From positions 1 through 7,662 of the forward strand of contig JASEGN010000040.1 in assembly GCA_030018055.1 (NCBI GenBank): 7,662 nucleotides of DNA. Direction: 5' to 3'. Positions 1 to 5,988 of the stretch are shown here, piece by piece (positions within the stretch are counted from its first letter, which is position 1; every line of letters starts with the position of its first letter). This DNA comes from Candidatus Aenigmatarchaeota archaeon (lineage in GTDB: Archaea > Aenigmatarchaeota > Aenigmatarchaeia > CG10238-14 > SCSR01). The notes beneath the pieces are model-generated. The model saw only the letters and a program-made list of their open reading frames with translations, made no database searches and was not told where the DNA came from. The translations under genes were made by a program, and so were the position numbers.

Positions 1-99
1 GGGATAAGATAGAAAATAATTTTTAACTTTTTCTGAATAAATTCATCTATTTATAATTAAGTTTTCAGATAGACCATTAGGATTACTTTTTAATTATGG

Positions 100-225
100 G
101 TGGATGAAAATACCGAAAAATTCAAGTTAAACACCAAAGATTTCAGGGTCTATTTTGACAACAACAAAAAGAATCATGTATGTGAGAACTTAGATACTGG
201 TGAGAAAACGAATATTGGAGTTTAG
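100..225 (+). CDS. Small hypothetical ORF, possible partial gene
   Basis: A GTG-initiated frame of 41 codons ends at the TAG at 223-225; the frame is closed upstream by a TAA at 91-93, so it cannot be much longer. The product is polar and rich in Asn, Lys and Asp (it contains FDNNKKN and ENLDTGEK) with no motif I recognise. No convincing ribosome binding site precedes the GTG. Its stop overlaps the AGGT Shine-Dalgarno-like sequence of the next ORF, so the two could be translationally coupled. It could equally be a chance frame or a decayed fragment. No function is proposed. Confidence 0.25.
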   Translation: MDENTEKFKLNTKDFRVYFDNNKKNHVCENLDTGEKTNIGV

Positions 226-233
226 GTATTCTG

Positions 234-470
234 ATGCAGATGGGGATATTGGAACCGATAGAAGATAAGGCAATAGAAGAAAAGTTAACGGTACTCTCAG
301 AGAGGATAACCAATCTGGAAGCTAAGATAGACGATCATGATGAAGAAGGAAAAGGAAAAGTTGATTTTGATCCTATTCTAGATGCTCCATCATCAAGAAT
401 ATCGGTAGTAAACATAAGTAAAGAAACTCCAAAAAAAATTCCAAATCAGAGAGGCTCTGCAATTCGTTAG
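234..470 (+). CDS. Hypothetical 78-residue protein with short coiled coil
   Basis: The frame begins with ATG at 234, six bases after an AGGT at 224-227; a second in-frame ATG lies at 240. The product is acidic in its first half. Residues about 14-35 follow a heptad-like pattern of Leu, Val and Ile (EEKLTVLSERITNLEAKID), suggesting a short coiled coil. The C-terminal half is polar and probably disordered, with several Pro and Ser. I recognise no family. The reasonable Shine-Dalgarno and clean frame support a real small gene, but its position in a stretch of broken frames leaves room for it being part of a decayed larger gene. Confidence 0.4.
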   Translation: MQMGILEPIEDKAIEEKLTVLSERITNLEAKIDDHDEEGKGKVDFDPILDAPSSRISVVNISKETPKKIPNQRGSAIR

Positions 471-665
471 AAAAATAATGCCTTCTTTTATGGTCAGTAG
501 AAGTATAGAAAGAAAATTTTAAAGTTAAAACTCAACACAAATTCATGTCGACTAATGAAATTTGCAAAAAAAGAACATGGGTTTGAGATGCAATAAAATA
601 TCTTGAACAGCTGTTCAACAAAGGAAAAATAAAGTTAAGGAAAATTGGGAATAGAAAATTTTAGT
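471..665 (+). other. Gene-poor stretch with broken reading frames
   Basis: No intact gene is visible between the 78-residue ORF and the cyclo-ligase gene. One frame from ATG 545 reads a plausible start (MSTNEICKKRTWV), meets TGA at 584-586, then continues with a protein-like stretch (DAIKYLEQLFNKGKIKLRK) to TAG at 662-664. This looks like a small gene with an in-frame stop, or a chance frame. The 16-bp palindrome at 603-618 lies inside it. I could not identify a family. Confidence 0.3.
603..618. promoter_or_regulatory. Perfect 16-bp palindrome, candidate operator
   Basis: TTGAACAGCTGTTCAA is a perfect inverted repeat with no spacer, 48-63 bases before the ATG at 666 of the cyclo-ligase gene. 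A dyad of this size upstream of a gene is typical of a dimeric winged-helix or ribbon-helix-helix binding site. No factor can be named. The alternative is coincidence within a decayed ORF. Confidence 0.35.
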
Positions 666-1295
666 ATGTTAAGTAACTACGACAATTCTGAAATTAAAAA
701 AGCCAAGCAACAATTAAGAGAGGAAATATGGAGAAAAATGGAGGAGCTTGGCATAGTGAGATTTCCAGGTGCTTATGGACGAATTCCCAATTTTGTTGGA
801 GCTGAAAAAGCTGCAGAAAGTGTGAGGGGATTGAGAGAGTGGAAGAGGGCAAAAGTGATAGTTGCCAATCCTGATTTTGCCCAGAAGAAAATAAGAGAAT
901 TTGTTTTGAAGGATAATAAAATCCTAATAATGGCTTCTCCTGGACTTAAGCATGGCTATCTAAAAGTTGATCCTCAAAAAGTAAAGGGAAGGGAAGATTT
1001 TGCTTCAACAATAGCAGGAGCATTTAAATTTGGAGATAAATTGAAAGAGCTACCAAAACCCGATTTGATTGTCACAGGTTGTGTTGCTGTTGAAAAAAAT
1101 AGCTTCTACAGAGTTGGAAAGGGTGGGGGTTATGGTGATAGAGAAATTACAGGAATAGGTCAAAAATTTGGAAAAATTCCTGTTATCACAACCGTTCATG
1201 ATGTTCAAGTTGTAGACAAAGTACCAATAGAAGCGCATGATACAAAAGTCGATATAATTGTTACTCCTACTAAAATAATTAGATCTGCCTCATGA
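666..1295 (+). CDS. 5-formyltetrahydrofolate cyclo-ligase family protein
   Basis: Bacterial and eukaryotic members convert 5-formyl-THF to 5,10-methenyl-THF with ATP; the archaeal branch is usually annotated the same way, possibly acting on other pterins. Visible signatures are an N-terminal KKAKQQLREEIW helix, the archaeal FPGAYGRIPNF segment, and the nucleotide-binding GKGGGYGD loop (158-165 counted from the alternative TTG start at 645), followed by the VHDVQVVD strand. I use ATG 666 (209 aa). The TTG at 645 would add seven residues and has AAGG only four bases upstream. No strong TATA box is obvious. The protein ends soon after TPTKII, shorter than I expect for archaeal relatives; after the TGA the same frame continues with SSPNSKG and later FEELR, so the tail may be lost. 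It converges on amrS. Confidence 0.85.
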   Translation: MLSNYDNSEIKKAKQQLREEIWRKMEELGIVRFPGAYGRIPNFVGAEKAAESVRGLREWKRAKVIVANPDFAQKKIREFVLKDNKILIMASPGLKHGYLKVDPQKVKGREDFASTIAGAFKFGDKLKELPKPDLIVTGCVAVEKNSFYRVGKGGGYGDREITGIGQKFGKIPVITTVHDVQVVDKVPIEAHDTKVDIIVTPTKIIRSAS

Positions 1296-1426
1296 AGTTC
1301 TCCAAATAGCAAAGGCACTTTACCGATTGCCTTGTATCACTTTTCTTAACTTTGCCTTCATTTCGAAGAACTAAGATATTGTGCGGCTGTTCCTTTAGTT
1401 AGAATGAATGTTCTTCAAAAAACAGA

Positions 1427-2486
1427 TCAAACCACATATTTTCCAACTATTGGAATAACTTCCCCACATTTAGGGCATTTTTTATCTTCTGTGATCTTAT
1501 AGTTAATGATATCGAAAATGTAACGCTGAATCAAAAGTTCTTTACAGCTTGGACAGTAAGTGTTTTCAAACTCATGACCAGGAACATTTCCTATATAGAC
1601 AAAATTTAATCCCTCCTCAATTCCAATCTCTCTGGCTTTTACCAAAGTTTCTATCGGAGTTGGAGAAACAGTGAACTTATAAGCAGGATAATACCTTGAT
1701 AAATGCCAAGGCACATCATCACCTAGCTCATCGTGAATTCTTCTCGCTATGCCACGCAAACAGGCTTCATCATCATTAACCCCTGGGATGACCAAAGTAG
1801 TTATTTCGACCCATGACTTTTTCCTTGCTTCTATAGCATTCTGCCAGACAAATTCCACGTCAGCATTACAGTATTTTCTAACTGCTTCTTTATCGCCTTT
1901 TATGTCGATATTGAATGCGTCTGTACCAGCAGCCAAAAACATATCTAAGGCCTCTGGAGTGAAATATCCGTTCGTTATGACAGTTGTATAAAGTCTCCTT
2001 TTTTTTGCGAGTTTAAAAACATCTATACAAAATTCGAAAAAGGTTGTAGGTTCTGAGAAACTCATACTTACCCCTTCACATTCTCCTTTTTCAGCAAGCT
2101 CGATGAACTTACTCGGTGAAAAGATTTCGGAATGGGCTGGATCTGGCTCTACTTTCGAAATGCTAAAATTTTGACACCGTACCCCCACTTTCGTGGTATG
2201 GGCATGTGAAAGTACAGGACCAACTTCCCATTGTCAAGAGCGTGCTGCCAGGCCAAAAATGAAACAACGGTTTCTTTTCAACTGGGTTAAAGGCTATCGA
2301 TGATGCCAAACCATACTCTAATGTGAAGAGTTTTCCATCAATGTTTTTTCTTGTTTTGCAAAAGCCTAATTTTCCTGGTGGTATTACACACTTTCTATTA
2401 CAAGTTTTGCATTTTACTTTTTTCCTTTCTAATTTTTCATATAGATAGCCCTCCTTCACATAAGGCTTATTCATCTCAAGTTTCAT
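1427..2486 (-). CDS. amrS: AmrS radical SAM protein, interrupted by a 19-nt BHB intron
   Basis: Read straight, the gene is two frames overlapping at about 2163-2188. Removing 2179-2197 joins 2486-2198 to 2178-1427 as one frame of 346 codons plus TGA, a normal AmrS length. Spliced features: N-terminal cysteines C26, C29, C33 and C43 (CKTCNRKC...GFC); the EKKPLFHFWPGS signature; the radical SAM [4Fe-4S] motif CTFTCPWC (C91, C95, C98) followed by QN; FSEPT; a TNGY strand; and C-terminal zinc-ribbon-like CPSC and CPKC pairs. AmrS belongs to the AmmeMemoRadiSam group with Memo and AMMECR1 proteins, whose reaction is unresolved; neither partner is in this window. Trp97 is the codon split by the intron (phase 1). 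Start ATG 2486 is supported by a very strong Shine-Dalgarno. If the intron is not spliced the product stops 11 codons after Pro96 and the gene is a pseudogene. Confidence 0.85.
2179..2197 (-). other. Candidate 19-nt bulge-helix-bulge mini-intron in amrS
   Basis: On the - strand the RNA folds as: outer helix ACAU/GUGU, central helix GCCC/GGGU, 3-nt bulge AUA, inner helix CCAC/GUGG closed by a GAAA tetraloop, and 3-nt bulge ACG after the central helix. These are the elements of the archaeal splicing endonuclease substrate: two 3-nt bulges separated by a 4-bp helix. Cutting after the second base of each bulge (AU^A and AC^G) releases exactly 19 nt and joins CCA-T to GG-TGT, giving Cys-Pro-Trp-Cys, the consensus of this motif. 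Pairs include two G-U wobbles. Pre-mRNA introns of this class are established for archaeal cbf5; I know of none in amrS. Confidence 0.8.
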
Positions 2487-2490
2487 GAAA

Positions 2491-2500
2491 CACCTCCTTT
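2491..2500 (-). promoter_or_regulatory. Extended Shine-Dalgarno of amrS
   Basis: The - strand reads AAAGGAGGTG, four bases before the ATG at 2486, an almost complete anti-SD match. A TATA-like TTTAAATA lies at about 2512-2519 but would start transcription at about 2490, inside or after this site. Translation from this site therefore needs a transcript begun further upstream, probably in or before the LAGLIDADG gene. Confidence 0.75.
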
Positions 2501-2521
2501 AACTATTGATTATTTAAATCT

Positions 2522-3334
2522 TTAAGAAATTTTCTTACATTTTGAAGTCTTTTTGTAGACTCCTCTAGAAACTTTTCTTAAGTAACCCCTCTTAATTAAT
2601 CTATGGTTGAGTAAAATCCAAATTAAGTTTGATTTGTCACCTGTTTTTTTCACAACATCCGAAAATCTGAACTTATCAGGCATTTCTTTGACTACATCTA
2701 ATATCCAGAGATCCTCTCTTCTTCTATTGTGAAACCAGGAAGCTTTCTGAAGTTTGATGCTTGGTAGCGGAATTTTCTTGACGTCTCTATTTCTAAACCA
2801 TATATTGTAAGCTTTATTTCCTTTCGGAGTAAAATGTTCATAGCATCCTGTTCTTATCTTCAGATGATTTGAAACTTTTTGAATTTGATGAAATAACTTA
2901 CCACTGATGGTAGAAAAATAAGCCACACGATCAGCGTTTCCATCCGAATCTATAAGACCACCAATTAATCCTTTTAAAAACTCCGTTGAATGATGAAGTG
3001 AATTTAAACTTACGGTTTTAGATTTATTACCATCTTCAAAACTAATGATGGACTTTAAATGAGCAGCTAAATCCTTAGAAGCGACAGTGAGCTGAATGGA
3101 TCTATTCTTTTTCTTATAAATCCAAGACCTCTTTCCCGATTTTGAAATGATCTGTGTGAGTTTAGCACATACCCCTTTCTCAACGTCTCTATCACTCAAA
3201 GCAAGGACAATTATTCTACCCTTCCTTATATACCCGTCTCCGATAAAGAAACCTACCAAATATCCCCACTCTTTTTCTGAAATTTTGTTGATATCAAAAT
3301 ACGACCACTTTACTCCATACATTTTGCCTACCAT
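2522..3334 (-). CDS. Freestanding LAGLIDADG homing endonuclease with C-terminal winged helix
   Basis: The 270-residue product has two LAGLIDADG motifs, LVGFFIGDG (26-34) and LIGGLIDSDG (123-132), with acidic residues D33 and D131 in the catalytic positions. Two motifs in one chain indicate a monomeric enzyme that makes a double-strand cut at a long, weakly palindromic site. Residues about 205-265 look like a winged helix (FRFSDVVKKTGDKSN...LIKRGYLRKV...GVYKKT), probably extra DNA contacts. There is no N-terminal Cys or Ser and no C-terminal Asn splicing block, so it is not an intein. It is not inside an intron either: it ends 35 nt before amrS on the same strand and may share its transcript. 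ATG 3334 is used; M5 (ATG 3322) is an alternative. A LAGLIDADG-derived regulator is another possible role. Confidence 0.8.
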   Translation of the reverse strand: MVGKMYGVKWSYFDINKISEKEWGYLVGFFIGDGYIRKGRIIVLALSDRDVEKGVCAKLTQIISKSGKRSWIYKKKNRSIQLTVASKDLAAHLKSIISFEDGNKSKTVSLNSLHHSTEFLKGLIGGLIDSDGNADRVAYFSTISGKLFHQIQKVSNHLKIRTGCYEHFTPKGNKAYNIWFRNRDVKKIPLPSIKLQKASWFHNRRREDLWILDVVKEMPDKFRFSDVVKKTGDKSNLIWILLNHRLIKRGYLRKVSRGVYKKTSKCKKIS

Positions 3335-3390
3335 TTGGTTAGTTTTTCTTACAATACATTTATTTTTACTTGTATTTATAATTTACTATT
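3335..3390. promoter_or_regulatory. Divergent promoter region between LAGLIDADG and winged-helix genes
   Basis: These 56 AT-rich bases separate two divergent starts. On + an A/T box (TTTATTTTTA) at about 3359-3368 is centred about 27 bases before ATG 3391, and no Shine-Dalgarno follows, fitting a leaderless transcript. The - strand AAATAAATG in the same place is about 26 bases before ATG 3334 and could serve the other gene, so the two TATA elements would overlap. Confidence 0.45.
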
Positions 3391-3654
3391 ATGCTGCATA
3401 ATATATTAGGAACTAAAACAAAAGAAAAAATTCTCCGTCAACTTATTTTTAATCCTAGTAAAAGTTATTATAGTCGTGAATTGGCTAAAAAAATAGGAGT
3501 GACTCACGCTTCCATATCCGAACAAATAAAACCTTTAATAAAGACAGGTCTTATAAAAGAAGAAGTGAAAGGAAGAATGAAGTTCTACTCGATAATTGTT
3601 AATAGAAAGACAAAACTTCTTAAAAAACTTTGGAACTTTGATCTCGCTGAGTAA
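3391..3654 (+). CDS. Small winged-helix DNA-binding protein
   Basis: The 87-residue product is a single winged helix-turn-helix: first helix TKEKILRQLIFNP, then YYSRELAKKIGVTHASISEQIKPLIKTGLI as helix-turn-helix, then a wing (KEEVKGRMKFYSIIV). It resembles the ArsR/MarR-like domain often found alone or fused to minimal nucleotidyltransferases in archaea; no nucleotidyltransferase follows here. Length is right for a domain-only regulator. The gene is divergent from the LAGLIDADG gene and 41 nt upstream of the HAD phosphatase, so it could control either. No ligand-binding cysteines are seen. Confidence 0.75.
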   Translation: MLHNILGTKTKEKILRQLIFNPSKSYYSRELAKKIGVTHASISEQIKPLIKTGLIKEEVKGRMKFYSIIVNRKTKLLKKLWNFDLAE

Positions 3655-3664
3655 TATTTTAAAA

Positions 3665-3673
3665 CTTTAAAAG
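3665..3673 (+). promoter_or_regulatory. TATA box of the HAD phosphatase gene
   Basis: CTTTAAAAG is centred 27 bases before ATG 3696, the spacing expected when transcription starts at the start codon. No Shine-Dalgarno lies between, consistent with a leaderless mRNA. Confidence 0.55.
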
Positions 3674-3695
3674 ATTTCCAATTCTATCTATTTTT

Positions 3696-4394
3696 ATGAC
3701 AAATGGCCGGACCAAGAAAATTAAAGCAGTAGTTTTTGACATGGATGGTGTATTACTTGATGTAGAAAGATATAACGAAACTAGCAAAAAAGTTGCAGTA
3801 AGTAGTTGGAATGTTGTTTTTGATAGACTCAATATTTATCATGAACATGAGAGGTTAAAAGAAATGTTCATAAAAGGAATCTTCCCTTCTTACATGGAAT
3901 GGACTAATGAGGCTTGTAGAGTACTTCAAAGGCATGGATTAACAAAGCATAAGTTCATTGATATAATCAATAAAAGACATTTGATGAATGGTGCAAAAGA
4001 AACTTTAAAAGAACTCAAGAGAAGAGGTTATAAAACTGCTGTTATAACAGGGAGTTTTGAAAACCTTGCAAGAAGAGTAGGGAAAATTCTTAGTTTAGAT
4101 TATGCTATAGGACATTGTAAATTAGTTTTTGACAAGAATGGTAATCTTAAAGAATGGTTTTTAATTCCTTGTGATTATGAAGGTAAACTTATGTATTTTA
4201 ATAAATTAGCTCAACGAATGGGTTTAAATCCTTCTGAATGTGCCTTTGTTGGTGATGAAGTTAATGACATACCAATTTTCGAGGAAGCAGGATTAAGCAT
4301 TGCTTTTAATTGTAACAAGGATGAGGTAAATAAACGTGCTAATATTGTGATTGGTAAGAAAGATCTAAGAGAAATTCTAAAATTTTTTCCGTAA
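3696..4394 (+). CDS. HAD-superfamily phosphatase, phosphoserine phosphatase-like
   Basis: All four HAD motifs are present in the 232-residue product: motif I FDMDGVLLD with nucleophile D15 and acid/base D17; motif II ITGS (T118-S120); motif III K164; and motif IV GDEVND (186-191) with the Mg-binding acids. A helical C1-type cap lies between motifs I and II (about 25-95). The order and the GDxxND motif resemble SerB and related small-molecule phosphatases, which hydrolyse phosphomonoesters in the cytoplasm. The substrate cannot be told from sequence; phosphoserine is only one possibility. Its last 18 bases overlap the end of the convergent gene at 4377. Confidence 0.85.
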   Translation: MTNGRTKKIKAVVFDMDGVLLDVERYNETSKKVAVSSWNVVFDRLNIYHEHERLKEMFIKGIFPSYMEWTNEACRVLQRHGLTKHKFIDIINKRHLMNGAKETLKELKRRGYKTAVITGSFENLARRVGKILSLDYAIGHCKLVFDKNGNLKEWFLIPCDYEGKLMYFNKLAQRMGLNPSECAFVGDEVNDIPIFEEAGLSIAFNCNKDEVNKRANIVIGKKDLREILKFFP

Positions 4395-4688
4395 TAAAGT
4401 CTTAAGTATTTTTCTAGGATTTTGTAAATAATCTTCTTTTTTCTTGCACTTTTCCTCATTAAGTGTATAAGCTAGAGAAGAACCCATCTCTACATGTCTT
4501 TCTAACAAATCAATCTCCACTAGTGAATTTAATATTGACTGTAATATGTCTTTGTCATATATACTGACCCTAAAAGAAAATTCTTTGTATGATGGTCCTT
4601 CCATAAAAATAATTTTCTCTTTAGATAAATAATCCACAATTTTTTGTACTAACTTTTGTAGTGATAGTTCTAATTCTTTTAATTCCAT
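4377..4688 (-). CDS. Hypothetical protein, probable winged-helix
   Basis: The product has 103 residues. I do not recognise the family, but the middle reads like a winged helix: FRVSIYDKDILQSILNSLVEIDLL followed by a two-stranded wing, ERHVEMGSSLAYTLNE, then a basic tail (KILKTLLRKKF). The N-terminal helix (about 1-25) is amphipathic and could dimerise. A well placed TATA-like box supports ATG 4688 as a leaderless start. It converges on the HAD gene with an 18-bp overlap of coding ends, so antisense effects between the two are conceivable. Function unknown. Confidence 0.6.
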   Translation of the reverse strand: MELKELELSLQKLVQKIVDYLSKEKIIFMEGPSYKEFSFRVSIYDKDILQSILNSLVEIDLLERHVEMGSSLAYTLNEEKCKKKEDYLQNPRKILKTLLRKKF

Positions 4689-4709
4689 GGTTAATTTACT
4701 GATGTTAAC

Positions 4710-4718
4710 ATTTAAAAA
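4710..4718 (-). promoter_or_regulatory. TATA box of the 103-residue gene
   Basis: The - strand TTTTTAAAT is centred 26 bases before ATG 4688, with no Shine-Dalgarno between, fitting a leaderless transcript. Confidence 0.5.
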
Positions 4719-4743
4719 TTCGCATTTACTTTCTAAAACACAA

Positions 4744-5139
4744 TTAAATAGAGAGTAAAATTATAGCTAAAGTAGATAAAATTATCCCCAAAACTTTAGA
4801 TAAAGTTATAGACTCACCCAAAATTAAGATTCCTATCACAGCAGCAAAACTACCACTCAAAGACGCTATAGGTATTACGCGTGACACGTCTGCTTTACTC
4901 AAAGCAATGAGCAAAGATGCCACAGAAAATCCCCATAAAAGACCGCCTATGAGTCCATAAGAAGAAAAATGTAATGTTTTTCTATAAGCTATAATTGGAA
5001 GCACGAATATTGTGGCAAATAATCCTGTTAAGAATATCATTAAAAAACTATCAACTTTTCCTGCAGAAAGCTTCAAAACTACATTAAAGAGGGCCATTAA
5101 GAAAAATGATATTAACGTAAAAATTAGCCAAGCTTCCAT
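4744..5139 (-). CDS. Single-domain EamA/DMT-family membrane transporter
   Basis: The 131-residue product is almost wholly hydrophobic with about five membrane segments (roughly 3-22, 30-51, 60-81, 86-106 and 111-131). Typical EamA features are the N-terminal WLIFTLISFFLMALFNVVLK, the conserved LSKADVSRVIPIASLSGSFAAVIGILILGE block, and the final helix after SKVLG. Most EamA proteins have two such domains; a single domain is complete here because start and stop both fit the domain limits, so it would work as a dimer in the membrane. Substrates in the family include amino acids, nucleotide sugars and drugs; none can be assigned. Confidence 0.8.
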   Translation of the reverse strand: MEAWLIFTLISFFLMALFNVVLKLSAGKVDSFLMIFLTGLFATIFVLPIIAYRKTLHFSSYGLIGGLLWGFSVASLLIALSKADVSRVIPIASLSGSFAAVIGILILGESITLSKVLGIILSTLAIILLSI

Positions 5140-5161
5140 ATTATTTATTTGAGTATTTTTT

Positions 5162-5170
5162 TATTAAAAA
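5162..5170 (-). promoter_or_regulatory. TATA box of the EamA gene
   Basis: The - strand TTTTTAATA is centred about 27 bases before ATG 5139, again without a Shine-Dalgarno. Confidence 0.5.
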
Positions 5171-5285
5171 GCTATGTTTTACATGCAATTAAATAATAGT
5201 TTCATGAATGATCCGAACAAAAATAAGTTGATTATTATGATAAATCTCGACCGAACTGCTATCTTCTCTATTTCCTCTCCTTGGA

Positions 5286-5444
5286 AAATCCTTTGTTTGC
5301 CTAGTCTGCAGGATGAAAAGTCCTAAGGCAGCGGCATTAATTTTTTCATCGGGTAAGATCGTTTGTACAGGAGTGAGAGCATCAAAGACGTCAGAAGAGT
5401 TGGCAGGAAAGTCCGTGAGGATGATAAAAGCGGCAAAGTTAGGC
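5286..5444 (+). pseudogene. tbp: Fragment of a TATA-binding protein gene
   Basis: The + frame through ATG 5313 reads LVCRMKSPKAAALIF, SSGKIVCTG, then a helix ending MIKAAKLG. This matches one TBP repeat, whose hallmark is the PK..ALIFSSGK.VCTG strand pair followed by an amphipathic helix. Archaeal TBP is about 180-200 residues with two repeats; here only part of one is readable. Just upstream, weak TBP-like pieces fall in other frames, with a TAG in one, indicating decay. Downstream, homology stops at KLG, where the sequence becomes the antisense of an amrS fragment. No full start, second repeat or acidic tail is present. It cannot make functional TBP, so a complete copy should exist elsewhere in the genome. 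Confidence 0.75.
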
Positions 5445-5679
5445 AACTGCTTCCTGGCCAGAAATGAAATAAAGGTTTCTTTTCAATTGGATTTACATTG
5501 ATGGAGCTGATCAAACCATATTCTAACGTGTATAATTTTCCATTTCTGTTTTGTCTCGTCTTACAAAAACCCAGTTTATTTGGAGAAATAATACAATGTC
5601 TATTGCACGTATTACATCTAACCTTTTTATCAGTAAGTCTTTCATAAAGTAATGCTTCCTTTAAGCAAGAATCTCTCAT
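5437..5679 (-). pseudogene. amrS: Truncated second copy of amrS, N-terminal third
   Basis: From ATG 5679 the - strand encodes about 81 residues closely similar to the other AmrS: C.TCNR.C, LGFCKTR, GKLYTLEYGL and EKKPLFHFWPGS align without gaps, at roughly 70% identity by eye over 76 positions. Homology ends after SSCLT, about 12 codons before the CxxxCxxC cluster, and the frame continues as antisense TBP, so the radical SAM domain is absent. The start lies 3 nt past the stop of the 101-residue gene, suggesting it was once the last gene of that operon. The frame stays open into unrelated sequence, so a 118-residue chimera could be translated, but no iron-sulfur enzyme. Confidence 0.85.
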
Positions 5680-5682
5680 TAA

Positions 5683-5988
5683 CTATACCAACTTAGATTT
5701 TATATTATCCAATTGAGAAGCTAGATTTTTCATCCTTTCTGCTCTAGTTTTTAATTCACCTTTTTTTATCGAGAGTGTTTCTGTTGCTTTGGTTAAATAT
5801 TCCAAGCTTATAGCTGATTCGATAAGTTGAATAGTTTCATAATCTTCAAGGTAAACTCTTATCTTTGGCTTACTTGATGATAGTGTTTTCATAACATTCG
5901 AATCATCTTTGTACAATTTTTTAATTGCCTCGAGCGTAACCCCTTCTCTTACCAGACCTCTAATTCTTGGTTGCAGCCTTGCTTTCAT
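5683..5988 (-). CDS. Hypothetical 101-residue protein, helical/coiled coil
   Basis: The product is basic at its N terminus (MKARLQPRIRGLVREG). A possible helix-turn-helix-like segment lies at about 15-30 (GVTLEAIKKLYKDD) and a long helix at about 52-101 with repeating Leu, Ile and Ala, likely coiled coil. No family is recognised. Its ATG overlaps the TGA of the upstream gene as ATGA, and GAGG sits four bases before it, so the two are translationally coupled and probably partners. It is the last intact gene of the operon that begins with the phosphoesterase. Confidence 0.65.
   Translation of the reverse strand: MKARLQPRIRGLVREGVTLEAIKKLYKDDSNVMKTLSSSKPKIRVYLEDYETIQLIESAISLEYLTKATETLSIKKGELKTRAERMKNLASQLDNIKSKLV

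Noticed and set aside
1050..1238. 62-codon frame on the - strand inside the cyclo-ligase gene, and similar frames at 1749-1991 (+), 3147-3401 (+) and 4211-4459 (-)
   Set aside because: Each lies opposite a well-supported gene, lacks motifs and has unlikely composition.
545..1295. Genome-wide TGA recoding (selenocysteine or tryptophan)
   Set aside because: TGA ends amrS and the 220-residue gene at natural positions, including an ATGA overlap, and no selenocysteine element is visible.
1365..1416. Inverted repeat GAAGAAC/GTTCTTC with nested AACTAA/TTAGTT as a terminator or small RNA
   Set aside because: The arms are short, the loop is about 38 nt, the two pairings compete for the same bases, and there is no convincing T-run; it is probably chance in AT-rich DNA.
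2163..2188. amrS as a simple frameshift pseudogene or homopolymer sequencing error
   Set aside because: The extra segment is 19 nt, not a one-base slip; it folds as a complete bulge-helix-bulge and its rule-based removal restores the consensus motif. The sequence downstream is well conserved, which argues against long-standing decay.
2522..3334. Intein or intron-encoded endonuclease
   Set aside because: There is no intein splicing block, it has its own start and stop, and the flanks are intergenic rather than halves of one gene.
5189..5446. 85-codon frame on the - strand
   Set aside because: It is the antisense of the TBP fragment, which has clear family motifs on the + strand.
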